5,497 nt of DNA from Thioalkalivibrio sp. (GCA_003553165.1 PUOZ01000194.1:1-5497), one strand, 5' to 3'; numbered from the stretch's first letter, positions 1 to 5,497 are shown. Notes: a model not told the origin generated them from the letters alone. Made by a program: numbers and translations.

Positions 1-144
1 GGGACCAACGTCCACCGTTACCGGGTCACGGGCGAACGCCGCCAGTCGGTGATCAAGGGCATTCTGATCCAGGATGCTGGACAGTTATTCGGTTCGGCGC
101 CGCGCCCGGCGCCCAACCCACACCTCAAGCCGTCGGGAGGATGA
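1..144 (+). CDS. C-terminal end of an unrecognised protein (5' truncated)
   Basis: Reading frame 1 is open from the first base to a TGA at 142-144, giving 47 residues. The first 32 or so codons mostly end in G or C (gtc, cac, tac, acg, ggc, cgc, gtg, atc, aag), as expected of a real gene in GC-rich DNA. The peptide contains HRYRVTGERRQSVIKGILIQ, then a Pro-rich tail (APRPAPNP) ending in KPSGG. The HRYRVTG stretch followed by a short strand-like tail vaguely recalls the C-termini of type IV pilus minor pilins of the PilX type. That is an impression only, and I do not assign a family. The start lies outside the window. It runs in the same direction as pncC but is separated from it by about 740 bp, so the two are probably not one operon. 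Confidence 0.5.
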   Translation, partial: GTNVHRYRVTGERRQSVIKGILIQDAGQLFGSAPRPAPNPHLKPSGG

Positions 145-324
145 CCTTTCGTCGTCTCGGCCCAGCCAAACGAATTCTATTTTCATCCCGGGTACGAGTT
201 GGGTGAGTTGTGTCGTGCTCGAGCAGGGTCGCATGGTCCGTGTTCGCAGGGACCTGCCATCTCCCGTGGTACTACCGGTTTGGCGGGGGCTTGGCCGGGT
301 GTGTCCGAGTGCGAGGGGAGGTCC

Positions 325-348
325 AACGTCTTTGCGAACGTCCTTGCG
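325..348. repeat. Two tandem copies of a 12-bp unit
   Basis: AACGTCTTTGCG is followed directly by AACGTCCTTGCG; the two copies differ at one base. The period of 12 equals that of the array starting 28 bp downstream, although the unit sequence differs. No function is evident. Confidence 0.7.
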
Positions 349-375
349 GATTCCTGTTCCCCTGCTGGGGCCTGA

Positions 376-433
376 GCGTAGGATTAAGCGGGGGGTTAAG
401 CGCAGGATTAAGCGTAGGATCAAGCGTAGTCAA
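376..433. repeat. 12-bp tandem array, about 4.8 units
   Basis: Successive units are GCGTAGGATTAA (376-387), GCGGGGGGTTAA (388-399), GCGCAGGATTAA (400-411), GCGTAGGATCAA (412-423) and a shortened GCGTAGTCAA (424-433). The unit length is a multiple of 3, so frames through it give 4-residue repeats (RRIK-like in one, GLSV-like in another), but no supported gene covers it. It could be a slippage-generated minisatellite or iterated protein-binding sites, and it ends immediately before the AT-rich island. Confidence 0.8.
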
Positions 434-450
434 GCCCTGAAAAAAATTCC

Positions 451-463
451 TAACGTATTGAAA
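451..463 (-). promoter_or_regulatory. Possible IHF-binding site
   Basis: Read on the minus strand the sequence is TTTCAATACGTTA. This matches the IHF consensus WATCAANNNNTTR at all but one defined position (T in place of A at position 2). It sits in an AT-rich island (441-476) beside a run of A at 441-446, in otherwise GC-rich DNA, which is the usual setting for IHF sites. Short degenerate motifs occur by chance in AT-rich DNA, so this is only a candidate. Confidence 0.3.
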
Positions 464-476
464 ATATTAGTTGTGT

Positions 477-497
477 ACACCCCTGCATCAGGGGTGT
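477..497. promoter_or_regulatory. Perfect 9-bp dyad with 3-nt loop
   Basis: ACACCCCTG (477-485) and CAGGGGTGT (489-497) are perfect reverse complements around the loop CAT. No T-run follows on either strand, so it is not a standard intrinsic terminator. An operator-like or RNA hairpin role is possible. It abuts the AT-rich island and overlaps a small palindrome GTGTACAC (473-480). Confidence 0.5.
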
Positions 498-556
498 GAG
501 CTGACAAGGGGTCCATGGCGCTCGCGGTGGGCAAAACGGGAAGTATAAGGCAGCGG

Positions 557-575
557 CCGGTCTCGTACGGACCGG
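557..575. other. Palindrome CCGGTC-N7-GACCGG
   Basis: Six-base arms CCGGTC (557-562) and GACCGG (570-575) flank a 7-base centre that contains CGTACG. It is a small dyad in non-coding DNA with no evident role. Confidence 0.45.
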
Positions 576-601
576 TGGCAGCCTGCTTGTTGCTTCCGGA
601 A

Positions 602-617
602 CAGGATGCGTATCCTG
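602..617. other. Palindrome CAGGAT-GCGT-ATCCTG
   Basis: Perfect 6-bp arms flank a 4-base loop. It ends 3 bp before the region where similarity to the inverted repeat copy begins (about 621), so it may mark the edge of, or the insertion target for, that element. Confidence 0.45.
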
Positions 618-620
618 CAA

Positions 621-848
621 TCAAGTCTGGATGCGGCGTCGGGATCACGTCGGCTCTTGATTCGCACCAAAGCTCCGCAGGTGGTCGAATTGCCGCAGTT
701 TCAGGGGACGCCTGTGGGAGGCCAGCCTCTGGGCGAAGGGTTTCCGGACTTGGGTCGCCGAGAGGGCTCGCCTCCCACAGGGTGCGGTTATGCGGGGGGA
801 GGGCGTTGCGCGGGAGCGCATTCCCTGCCGAGCTTCCGGGATCATCAG
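621..848 (+). repeat. Inverted repeat copy A, upstream of pncC
   Basis: This stretch matches the reverse complement of 1382-1602 over nearly its whole length. Shared blocks, in order, are GGCTCTTG / GACTCTTG near 653, GCACCAA near 664, GCTCCGC, GGGACGCC / GAGACGCC, an exact 37-bp block at 712-748, GGGTCGCC, a GCTCGCCTCCCACA-like block, TATGCGG near 789, GAGCGCAT and GCCGAGCTTC, ending in GATCATCAG at 840-848. Similarity is clear from about 648 and weaker at 621-647 (CAAGTCTGGA versus CAAGCCTGGA). The inner end lies 40 bp before the pncC start codon. No transposase is encoded. I infer a non-autonomous repeated element built around a REP doublet. Confidence 0.8.
712..780. repeat. REP doublet (REPIN-like core) of copy A
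   Basis: The perfect 11-bp ends CTGTGGGAGGC (712-722) and GCCTCCCACAG (770-780) are inverted. Reading inward from both ends gives two versions of one REP-like unit: CTGTGGGAGGC, then (C/G)AGCC, TCT, GGCGA and, near the centre, TCCGG. Each unit also holds a small internal stem (GAGGC-CA-GCCTC in the left one). Paired inverted REPs forming one long hairpin are the layout of REPIN/BIME elements, which are known to be mobilised in trans by RAYT (IS200-related, TnpA-REP) transposases. The similarity to Pseudomonas-type REP sequences is from memory. Confidence 0.7.
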
Positions 849-878
849 GTGTCGGCTCGGTGCAGGGTTTTCGGGTTT

Positions 879-884
879 GGAGGA
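879..884 (+). promoter_or_regulatory. Ribosome binding site of pncC
   Basis: GGAGGA precedes three nearby ATGs. The ATG at 885 is out of frame. Those at 889 and 892 are in frame, 4 and 7 bases after the motif. The site supports a start at 889 or 892 rather than the upstream in-frame ATG at 790, which lies inside the repeat. Confidence 0.7.
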
Positions 885-888
885 ATGG

Positions 889-1395
889 ATGATGACGGAA
901 CCATTGGACGATCTTGTCGCTGCACTGCGGCAGCGTTTGCAGCAACGGGGCCAGCGGTTGTGTACTGCGGAGTCCTGTACCGGCGGCGGGATGGCACATG
1001 CCCTGACCGAGGTCGCTGGCAGTTCAGAGTGGTATGAATGCGGCTGGGTGACCTACAGCAACGAGTCCAAGATGCGCCTGCTGGGCGTTCCGTCCGACCT
1101 GATCGAGCGTTGGGGCGCGGTCAGCGAGGCCGTGGCCGCAGCCATGGCCAGTGGTGCGCTGGAACACAGTGCGGCGGACCTGGCCGTTGCCGTTACCGGG
1201 ATCGCCGGTCCGGGCGGCGGTACCGCGGACAAGCCGGTCGGGCTGGTCTGGTTTGCCTGGGCGGAACGCGAGCGAGGCTGTCGCACGGTACGCCAGATGT
1301 TCTCGGGAGACCGCGCCGAGATCCGGCGCGCCGCGGTGCGCTGGGGGCTGCAGCAGTTGCTCGATCACGAGCTCAAGGCGGCTGATGATCACTGA
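889..1395 (+). CDS. pncC: Nicotinamide-nucleotide amidohydrolase PncC (CinA C-terminal family)
   Basis: PncC hydrolyses nicotinamide mononucleotide to nicotinate mononucleotide and ammonia in the cytoplasm, returning NMN (a product of the NAD-dependent DNA ligase) to NAD synthesis. The 168-residue protein is a complete stand-alone CinA C-terminal domain, about the size of E. coli YgaD/PncC. Family signatures are TAESCTGG (26-33), AGSSEWYECGWVTYSNESK (43-61), GAVSE (76-80), the glycine-rich VTGIAGPGGG (102-111), KPVGLVWFAW (115-124) and FSGDR near the end. The conserved Ser (in ESCTGG) and the Tyr and Lys of TYSNESK are present. The N-terminal CinA domain is absent, as is usual in gammaproteobacteria. 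Start: Met at 889 or 892 behind GGAGGA. The last codons and the TGA lie inside repeat copy B, so its C-terminus (ADDH) may be shaped by that element. recA follows 332 bp downstream. Confidence 0.93.
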   Translation: MMTEPLDDLVAALRQRLQQRGQRLCTAESCTGGGMAHALTEVAGSSEWYECGWVTYSNESKMRLLGVPSDLIERWGAVSEAVAAAMASGALEHSAADLAVAVTGIAGPGGGTADKPVGLVWFAWAERERGCRTVRQMFSGDRAEIRRAAVRWGLQQLLDHELKAADDH

Positions 1396-1602
1396 AGCTC
1401 GGCGAGGGATGCGCTCGTGCGCAAGGCTCCCGCCCGCTCCGCATAGCCATCCCTTGTGGGAGGTGAGCCCGCTTGGCGACCCAACTCCGGAAACCCTTCG
1501 CCCAGAGGCTGGCCTCCCACAGGGGCGTCTCTTGAAGCAACGTCAATCTGGCTGCCGGCGGAGCGTTGGTGCTAAGCAAGAGTCGGCTTGACTCCAGGCT
1601 TG
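1382..1602 (-). repeat. Inverted repeat copy B, between pncC and recA
   Basis: This is the reverse-complement partner of 621-848. It starts with CTGATGATC (1382-1390), mirroring GATCATCAG at the end of copy A. It then shows GAAGCTCGGC, ATGCGCTCGTGCGC, CCGCATAGCCAT, the REP doublet, GGCGTCTCTTG, GCGGAGCGTTGGTGC and CAAGAGTCGGC. Its inner end overlaps the final pncC codons and provides the stop. It fills most of the 332-bp gap before recA, so any pncC-to-recA read-through transcript would carry the large hairpin. Assigned to the minus strand because copy A was taken as forward. Confidence 0.8.
1453..1522. repeat. REP doublet (REPIN-like core) of copy B
   Basis: The ends CTTGTGGGAGG and CCTCCCACAG are inverted with one mismatch against the perfect ends of copy A. 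The 37 bases at 1486-1522 are exactly the reverse complement of 712-748. The remaining half (1453-1485) differs from copy A at several bases, some of them within the stem (for example GTGAGCC for GCGAGCC). As RNA it would form a long stem that could act as a weak terminator or 3'-end stabiliser between pncC and recA. Confidence 0.7.
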
Positions 1603-1631
1603 CACCAAGGAATTCTCGCCCGCGCCGGCAG

Positions 1632-1649
1632 GGACCGGATGCTCCGTCC
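1632..1649. other. Small imperfect dyad upstream of recA
   Basis: GGAC-c-GGA pairs with TCC-GTCC around a TGC loop, making 7 pairs with one bulged C. It lies just upstream of the candidate recA promoter. It could be a regulator site, but it does not resemble the gammaproteobacterial LexA box. Confidence 0.25.
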
Positions 1650-1655
1650 GCCTGC

Positions 1656-1685
1656 TTGGGCTGGATGCGCCCGTTGTGGGATACT
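1656..1685 (+). promoter_or_regulatory. Candidate recA promoter
   Basis: TTGGGC (1656-1661) and GATACT (1680-1685) are separated by 18 bp and weakly resemble sigma-70 -35 and -10 boxes (3/6 and 4/6 matches). Transcription would begin near 1692, giving a leader of about 35 nt before the GTG start. I see no CTGT-N8-ACAG LexA box in 1603-1727, although recA is normally SOS-controlled. This is the best candidate in the leader but is weak. Confidence 0.3.
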
Positions 1686-1715
1686 CCGGCGCGATCGGAC
1701 CGGCTGAAGAACACC

Positions 1716-1722
1716 AAGGAGG
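1716..1722 (+). promoter_or_regulatory. Strong ribosome binding site of recA
   Basis: AAGGAGG lies 5 bases before GTG at 1728. This near-perfect anti-16S match selects the GTG start over any upstream in-frame codon; the open frame continues upstream to about 1566 without RecA-like sequence. Confidence 0.85.
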
Positions 1723-1727
1723 ATAGT

Positions 1728-2759
1728 GTGGACGAGAATCGCAAAAAGGCGCTTGCCGCGGCGTTGGGACAGATCGAAAGGCAGTTCGGCAAGGGCGCCG
1801 TGATGCGCATGGGCGATGGAACCGCCGTGCGTGATGTCGAAGTCATTTCCACCGGTTCACTGGCGCTGGACGTGGCCTTGGGGATCGGCGGGGTACCGCG
1901 CGGGCGGGTGGTCGAGATCTACGGGCCGGAGTCCTCGGGCAAAACCACCCTGACCCTGCACGTCGTTGCCGAGTGTCAGAAGCTGGGCGGTACCGCGGCC
2001 TTCATCGACGCCGAGCACGCACTGGATCCGGGGTACGCCCAGAAGCTCGGGGTCAAGGTCGATGAACTGCTGATCTCGCAGCCGGATACCGGCGAACAGG
2101 CATTGGAAATCGCCGACATGCTGGTCCGCAGCGGGGCGGTGGATGTGGTTGTAGTGGATTCCGTGGCCGCCCTGACCCCCAAGGCCGAGATCGAGGGCGA
2201 GATGGGCGATGCCCACGTCGGATTGCAGGCGCGCCTGATGTCGCAGGCCCTGAGGAAATTGACCGCAAACATCCAGCGTTCAAATACCTTGGTGATCTTC
2301 ATCAACCAGATTCGCATGAAGATCGGGGTCATGTTCGGGAGCCCCGAGACGACCACCGGCGGCAATGCGCTGAAATTCTACGCTTCGGTTCGGATGGACA
2401 TCCGCCGCATTGGCGCGATCAAGCGCGGCGACGAGGTGATCGGCAACGAGACCCGGGTCAAGGTGGTCAAGAACAAGATGGCGCCGCCGTTCAAGGAGGC
2501 CCATTTCGAGATCCTGTATGGTGAGGGAATCTCGCGGCTGGGCGAGGTGATCGAACTCGGGGTCAAGGAAGGGCTGATCGACAAGGCCGGTGCGTGGTAC
2601 AGCTACAACGGCGAACGCATCGGTCAGGGCAGGGAGAACGCCCGGCAGTTCCTGAAGGAACATCCGGATCTTGCGGCTGACATCGAACAGAAGCTGCGGG
2701 CGCACTACCTGCCTTCGCGTCAGAAAGCCAGTGCAGAGCCAGTCAGCGCCGAAGGATGA
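1728..2759 (+). CDS. recA: Recombinase RecA
   Basis: RecA forms ATP-dependent filaments on single-stranded DNA, drives homology search and strand exchange, and activates LexA self-cleavage in the SOS response. The 343-residue protein begins [20 protein letters not shown], collinear with E. coli RecA. Visible elements are Walker A GPESSGKT (66-73), catalytic Glu96 in [10 protein letters not shown], Walker B VVVVDS with Asp144, loop L1 near [10 protein letters not shown] (156-165), Gln194 and Phe203 in [14 protein letters not shown], loop L2 with PETTTGG (206-212), and KAGAWYSY in the C-terminal domain. All key residues are present. GTG start behind AAGGAGG. The C-terminal tail ([12 protein letters not shown]) is short, with only two acidic residues, whereas E. 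coli has a longer and strongly acidic tail that damps activity. No LexA box was found upstream. The 3' end overlaps recX by 29 bp. Confidence 0.98.
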   Translation: MDENRKKALAAALGQIERQFGKGAVMRMGDGTAVRDVEVISTGSLALDVALGIGGVPRGRVVEIYGPESSGKTTLTLHVVAECQKLGGTAAFIDAEHALDPGYAQKLGVKVDELLISQPDTGEQALEIADMLVRSGAVDVVVVDSVAALTPKAEIEGEMGDAHVGLQARLMSQALRKLTANIQRSNTLVIFINQIRMKIGVMFGSPETTTGGNALKFYASVRMDIRRIGAIKRGDEVIGNETRVKVVKNKMAPPFKEAHFEILYGEGISRLGEVIELGVKEGLIDKAGAWYSYNGERIGQGRENARQFLKEHPDLAADIEQKLRAHYLPSRQKASAEPVSAEG

Positions 2760-3207
2760 ACCGGAGGGGGCCTACGCGGCAGCCCTCCGGTTGCTGGCAC
2801 GCCGTGAGCACAGTACGCTCGAACTGACGCGCAAACTGGAACAGCGTGGTTTCACTGGGGCGTCGATCCGCCCGGCACTGGAGCGGCTGCGCGCTGCGGG
2901 ATACCTGAGCGACGCACGTTTCGCCGGATCGCTTGCGCGGCATCGCGCCGCCCAGGGCTACGGAGACCTGCGCATCCGCGCTGAACTCAAGCAGCACGGC
3001 ATGGAGCACGCGGTCGTCGATCAGGCGCTGGAAGTACTCGCGGTCGACTGGGGCGCTCAGGCACTCGCGCAGGCACGCCGGCATTTCGCCGAAGCACCGG
3101 AAACCTCTGCCGCAAGGGCACGTATGCTGCGCTATCTGACCCAGCGCGGTTTTGCCCCCAGCGTAGCCAGGGCGGCCGTCGCGGAGTGGAGCAAAAGCGT
3201 CCAGTAA
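2731..3207 (+). CDS. recX: RecA regulatory protein RecX
   Basis: RecX binds RecA filaments in the cytoplasm, blocks their extension and tunes ATPase and coprotease activity. The 158-residue product is close to the usual 150-166. It has the all-helical, Arg/Ala/Leu-rich make-up of the three-helix-repeat family. Typical motifs are [20 protein letters not shown] (14-33) with KLEQRGF (35-41), then [20 protein letters not shown] near 63-82, and [10 protein letters not shown] near the C-terminus. The GTG start at 2731 is the only sensible start just before the conserved region, but has no clear ribosome binding site. The frame overlaps recA by 29 bp in a different phase, so translation is probably coupled to recA, keeping RecX scarce. 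A long antisense frame (2743-4857) is a codon-bias shadow. Confidence 0.93.
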   Translation: MQSQSAPKDEPEGAYAAALRLLARREHSTLELTRKLEQRGFTGASIRPALERLRAAGYLSDARFAGSLARHRAAQGYGDLRIRAELKQHGMEHAVVDQALEVLAVDWGAQALAQARRHFAEAPETSAARARMLRYLTQRGFAPSVARAAVAEWSKSVQ

Positions 3208-3227
3208 CCAGGGTGAAATGCGCGCAG

Positions 3228-3267
3228 GTGTTGCATTCGCGTGGTATTCTGGGTTTTTCCGCAACAC
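3228..3267. promoter_or_regulatory. Inverted repeat framing the alaS promoter
   Basis: GTGTTGC (3228-3234) and GCAACAC (3261-3267) are perfect 7-bp inverted arms 26 bp apart. They enclose the candidate extended -10 (3242-3250) and the expected transcription start (about 3257). In E. coli, AlaRS is known to repress its own gene by binding a palindromic sequence around the alaS start point. An equivalent role here is inference from position, not from sequence identity. Confidence 0.4.
3242..3250 (+). promoter_or_regulatory. Candidate extended -10 promoter of alaS
   Basis: TGGTATTCT has the TGn extension followed by TATTCT, which matches TATAAT at 4 of 6 positions. There is no good -35 at the right distance, as is common for extended -10 promoters. 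It lies in the 75-bp recX-alaS gap and would give a leader of about 26 nt. Read-through from recAX is also likely. Confidence 0.4.
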
Positions 3268-3282
3268 ATGTATCGGACCTCC

Positions 3283-5497
3283 ATGAAAAGCGCCGACATC
3301 CGCCGGAGTTTTCTCGATTTCTTTGTCCGCAAGGGGCATGTCGAGGTGCCGTCCAGCCCACTGGTTCCCGGCAACGACCCCACCCTGCTGTTCACCAATT
3401 CGGGCATGGTGCAGTTCAAGGATGTGTTCCTTGGACGCGAGAAGCGGCCGTACACCCGCGCGGCGAGCAGTCAGCGCTGTGTGCGCGCCGGCGGCAAACA
3501 CAATGATCTCGAGAACGTGGGGTATACGGCCCGCCACCACACCTTCTTCGAGATGCTCGGCAACTTCAGTTTCGGCGACTATTTCAAGAAGGACGCCATC
3601 GCTTATGCCTGGGAGTTCCTGACCGAGACCATCGGCATCCCGACGGACAAGCTGTGGGTCACCGTGTACGAAACGGATGACGATGCCTACGCGATCTGGG
3701 TGAACGAGATCGGCCTTCCGCCCGAGCGCGTGATCCGGATCGGCGACAAGGCCGGCGGCGGGTCCGACAACTTCTGGCAGATGGGTGACACCGGCCCCTG
3801 CGGGCCGAGCACCGAAATCTTTTACGACCACGGTCCCGGCGTGGCGGGCGGGCTCCCGGGTACGCCCGAAGAGGATGGCGACCGCTACATCGAGATCTGG
3901 AATCTTGTTTTCATGCAGTACGATCGCGACAGCGAAGGGGTTCTGACCCCCTTGCCTCATCCCTCCGTGGACACCGGCATGGGGCTGGAACGTCTCGCGG
4001 CGGTGCTGCAGGGGGTGCATTCGAACTACGAGATCGACCTGTTCCAGGACCTGATCCACGCGGCCGCCGACATCGTCGGTACGAAGGATCTGGACTCGGC
4101 CTCGCTGCGGGTCATTGCGGACCACATTCGGTCGGTCGCATTCCTGATCAATGACGGGGTGATGCCGGCGAACGAAGGCCGCGGTTACGTGCTGCGCCGT
4201 GTCATCCGGCGCGCCGCGCGTCACGGACACAAGCTCGGCTGCGACGAGGCCTTTCTCTACCGCCTGATCCCGGCGCTGGTCTCGGTCATGGGCGATTTCT
4301 ATCCGGAGCTGGCCGAGGCGCAGGAAAATCTGCAGCAGGTCCTGAGAAAGGAGGAGATGAAGTTCCTGGAAACCCTTGAAAAAGGCGTTCGTATTCTCGA
4401 GGAGGACCTGAACCGTCTGGAAGGATCCACGATTCCCGGCGACACCATCTTCCTGCTCTACGATACCTACGGGTTCCCGGTCGACCTGACGGGTGACATC
4501 GCCCGGGAGCGCGGCCTGAAACTGGATCTGGAAGGCTTCGATGCCGCGATGGACGCGCAGCGCAGCCGCGCACGCGCGGCCAGCCACTTCAGCATGGGGA
4601 CGGCCGGGAGTCAGGAACTGGATGCCGTCACGGAATTTTGCGGCTATGACCGGCTGGAGGAAGAAGGCGAGGTCGTTGCCTTGTTGCGGGATGGTGCTTT
4701 GGTCGATGCGCTCGAGCTGGGCGAGACGGGCGTGGTGATCCTCGACCGCACACCCTTTTACGCCGAGTCCGGTGGCCAGGTGGGCGACGTGGGTTCGATG
4801 ATGGCGGCGGGCATCCGCTTCGACGTTCAGGACACGCGCAAGCAGGGTGAAGCCCATCTACACATGGGTCAGGTGCGGGCCGGCCGGATCGAGAAGGGCT
4901 TGCGCATCCGCGCCTCGGTTGCCGGACCCCGGCGGGATGCGATTCGCCGCCATCACTCGGCGACACATCTGCTGCACAAGGCGCTGCGCGACCACCTGGG
5001 TTCGCACATCCAGCAGAAGGGATCACTGGTGGATGCCGACCGGCTGCGTTTCGATTTCGCCCATTTCGAGCCGGTCTCGCAGGAACAGCTGCGCAGTATC
5101 GAAGCCCAGGTGAATGCGGAGATCCTCGCCAACCAGGCGACCGACACCCGCCTGATGGACATCGAAACCGCACTGTCTTCAGGAGCGGTCGCACTGTTCG
5201 GCGAAAAGTACGGAGCGCAGGTGCGCGTGCTGAACATCGGTTCCTCCACCGAACTCTGCGGCGGTACCCATGTCGACCGCACCGGCGACATCGGCGCCTT
5301 CTGCATCGTGTCCGAGGGCGGGGTGGCGGCGGGCATCCGCCGTATCGAGGCCGTGGCCGGGGCTGTGGCGCTGGCATGGATGGATCGCCAGCTAGAGACG
5401 CTGGACGCCGTCGCCGGGCTTGTCCGTGGCAGCCGGAGCGAGGTTCCGGAAAAGGTGCAGACGCTGCTGGAACGCAACCGGGAACTGGAAAAGGAAC
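3283..5497 (+). CDS. alaS: Alanine-tRNA ligase AlaRS (3' end beyond the window)
   Basis: AlaRS attaches alanine to tRNA-Ala in the cytoplasm and hydrolyses Ser- and Gly-mischarged tRNA. The frame is open to the window edge: 738 full codons of a protein that is usually about 870-880 residues. The class II core comes first: [11 protein letters not shown] (32-42), [11 protein letters not shown] (70-80), [12 protein letters not shown], and motif 3 GMGLER (232-237). The tRNA-binding helical part follows with ADHIRS (279-284), RGYVLRR (300-306) and DTYGFP (394-399). The editing domain starts near [11 protein letters not shown] (492-502). Its zinc ligands HSATH (His558, His562) and CGGTH (Cys659, His663) are intact. 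The C-terminal C-Ala domain is missing because the window ends. ATG at 3283 gives [10 protein letters not shown], the usual family N-terminus; an in-frame ATG at 3268 would add five residues. Neither has a strong ribosome binding site (GGA at 3275-3277). Confidence 0.97.
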   Translation, partial: MKSADIRRSFLDFFVRKGHVEVPSSPLVPGNDPTLLFTNSGMVQFKDVFLGREKRPYTRAASSQRCVRAGGKHNDLENVGYTARHHTFFEMLGNFSFGDYFKKDAIAYAWEFLTETIGIPTDKLWVTVYETDDDAYAIWVNEIGLPPERVIRIGDKAGGGSDNFWQMGDTGPCGPSTEIFYDHGPGVAGGLPGTPEEDGDRYIEIWNLVFMQYDRDSEGVLTPLPHPSVDTGMGLERLAAVLQGVHSNYEIDLFQDLIHAAADIVGTKDLDSASLRVIADHIRSVAFLINDGVMPANEGRGYVLRRVIRRAARHGHKLGCDEAFLYRLIPALVSVMGDFYPELAEAQENLQQVLRKEEMKFLETLEKGVRILEEDLNRLEGSTIPGDTIFLLYDTYGFPVDLTGDIARERGLKLDLEGFDAAMDAQRSRARAASHFSMGTAGSQELDAVTEFCGYDRLEEEGEVVALLRDGALVDALELGETGVVILDRTPFYAESGGQVGDVGSMMAAGIRFDVQDTRKQGEAHLHMGQVRAGRIEKGLRIRASVAGPRRDAIRRHHSATHLLHKALRDHLGSHIQQKGSLVDADRLRFDFAHFEPVSQEQLRSIEAQVNAEILANQATDTRLMDIETALSSGAVALFGEKYGAQVRVLNIGSSTELCGGTHVDRTGDIGAFCIVSEGGVAAGIRRIEAVAGAVALAWMDRQLETLDAVAGLVRGSRSEVPEKVQTLLERNRELEKE

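Larger units (their letters stand above)
145..620. other. Gene-poor region with short repeats and palindromes
   Basis: I find no credible gene here. The open frames (for example 74-499 +, 210-440 + and 85-423 -) lack a convincing ribosome binding site, show no recognisable motif, and yield low-complexity Arg/Pro/Ser-rich peptides typical of GC-rich shadow frames. The stretch holds two 12-bp-period tandem arrays (325-348 and 376-433) and a CCCC-TGCT-GGGG palindrome (359-370). It also has an AT-rich island (441-476) unlike the surrounding DNA, and three further dyads (477-497, 557-575 and 602-617). Composition shifts from G-rich (about 275-325) to strongly AT-rich (441-476) and back. It could be a decayed insertion or a long untranslated or regulatory region; the sequence does not decide. 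Confidence 0.6.

Noticed and set aside
325..433. CRISPR array
   Set aside because: The units are 12 bp, directly adjacent and degenerate, with no spacers.
477..497. Intrinsic terminator for the upstream gene
   Set aside because: The hairpin is good but no T-run follows on either strand, and it lies more than 300 bp after the stop.
74..499. A 141-codon + frame (and the 85-423 minus frame opposite it)
   Set aside because: It begins inside the upstream gene's end, has no ribosome binding site, and its Arg-rich sequence merely reads through the 12-bp tandem array.
790..888. Upstream in-frame ATG that would extend pncC by 33 residues
   Set aside because: The ATG lies inside repeat copy A, the added residues do not match the family N-terminus, and GGAGGA at 879-884 points to 889 or 892.
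430..999. A 189-codon minus-strand frame running into pncC
   Set aside because: It crosses the AT-rich island, the repeat and the pncC start region, lacks any family motif, and is explained by GC bias.
621..1602. A composite transposon or insertion sequence carrying pncC
   Set aside because: Neither repeat copy encodes a transposase, the copies are too short for insertion sequences, and no target duplication is evident. A REP-derived element fits better.
1566..1727. N-terminal extension of recA to the start of its open frame
   Set aside because: The extension starts in the repeat and is not RecA-like; AAGGAGG plus GTG at 1728 gives the standard RecA N-terminus.
2743..4857. A 704-codon open frame on the minus strand opposite recX and alaS
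   Set aside because: It is antisense to two clearly conserved genes. Long antisense frames arise from GC-rich codon use, and its peptide is His/Arg/Gly-rich with no recognisable domain.

Overview
This window is a GC-rich bacterial chromosome segment carrying the conserved block pncC (cinA C-terminal type) - recA - recX - alaS, all on the + strand. That order, the close similarity of RecA and AlaRS to the Escherichia coli proteins (compared from memory), and intergenic REP-like palindromes starting CTGTGGGAGGC all suggest a gammaproteobacterium. The high GC and repeat style would fit a Chromatiales/Ectothiorhodospiraceae-like or Pseudomonas/Xanthomonas-like lineage, but the exact group is inference and not decided here.

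Layout. Bases 1-144 are the end of an unrecognised reading frame. Bases 145-620 hold no convincing gene. They contain two short 12-bp tandem arrays, a conspicuous AT-rich island with an IHF-like match, and several small palindromes. Bases 621-848 are copy A of a roughly 220-bp repeat and 1382-1602 are copy B in inverted orientation. The two bracket pncC (889-1395) almost exactly, and copy B supplies the pncC stop codon. The core of each copy is a head-to-head pair of REP sequences (REPIN-like). Bases 1603-1727 form the rest of the recA leader. recA (1728-2759, GTG start) overlaps recX (2731-3207, GTG start). A 75-bp gap with an extended -10 promoter candidate inside an inverted repeat leads into alaS (3283 to the window end, incomplete).

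How the genes work together. RecA is the recombinase and SOS co-protease. RecX, translated from an overlapping frame, is its dedicated modulator. PncC recycles nicotinamide mononucleotide (NMN), a by-product of the NAD-dependent DNA ligase. AlaRS charges tRNA-Ala and edits mischarged tRNA, and probably has its own promoter as well as read-through from recAX.

The coding genes are ordinary. The most unusual part is the inverted REP-doublet element pair around pncC, followed by the repeat- and palindrome-rich non-coding stretch upstream. I see no clear new enzymatic or defence system.
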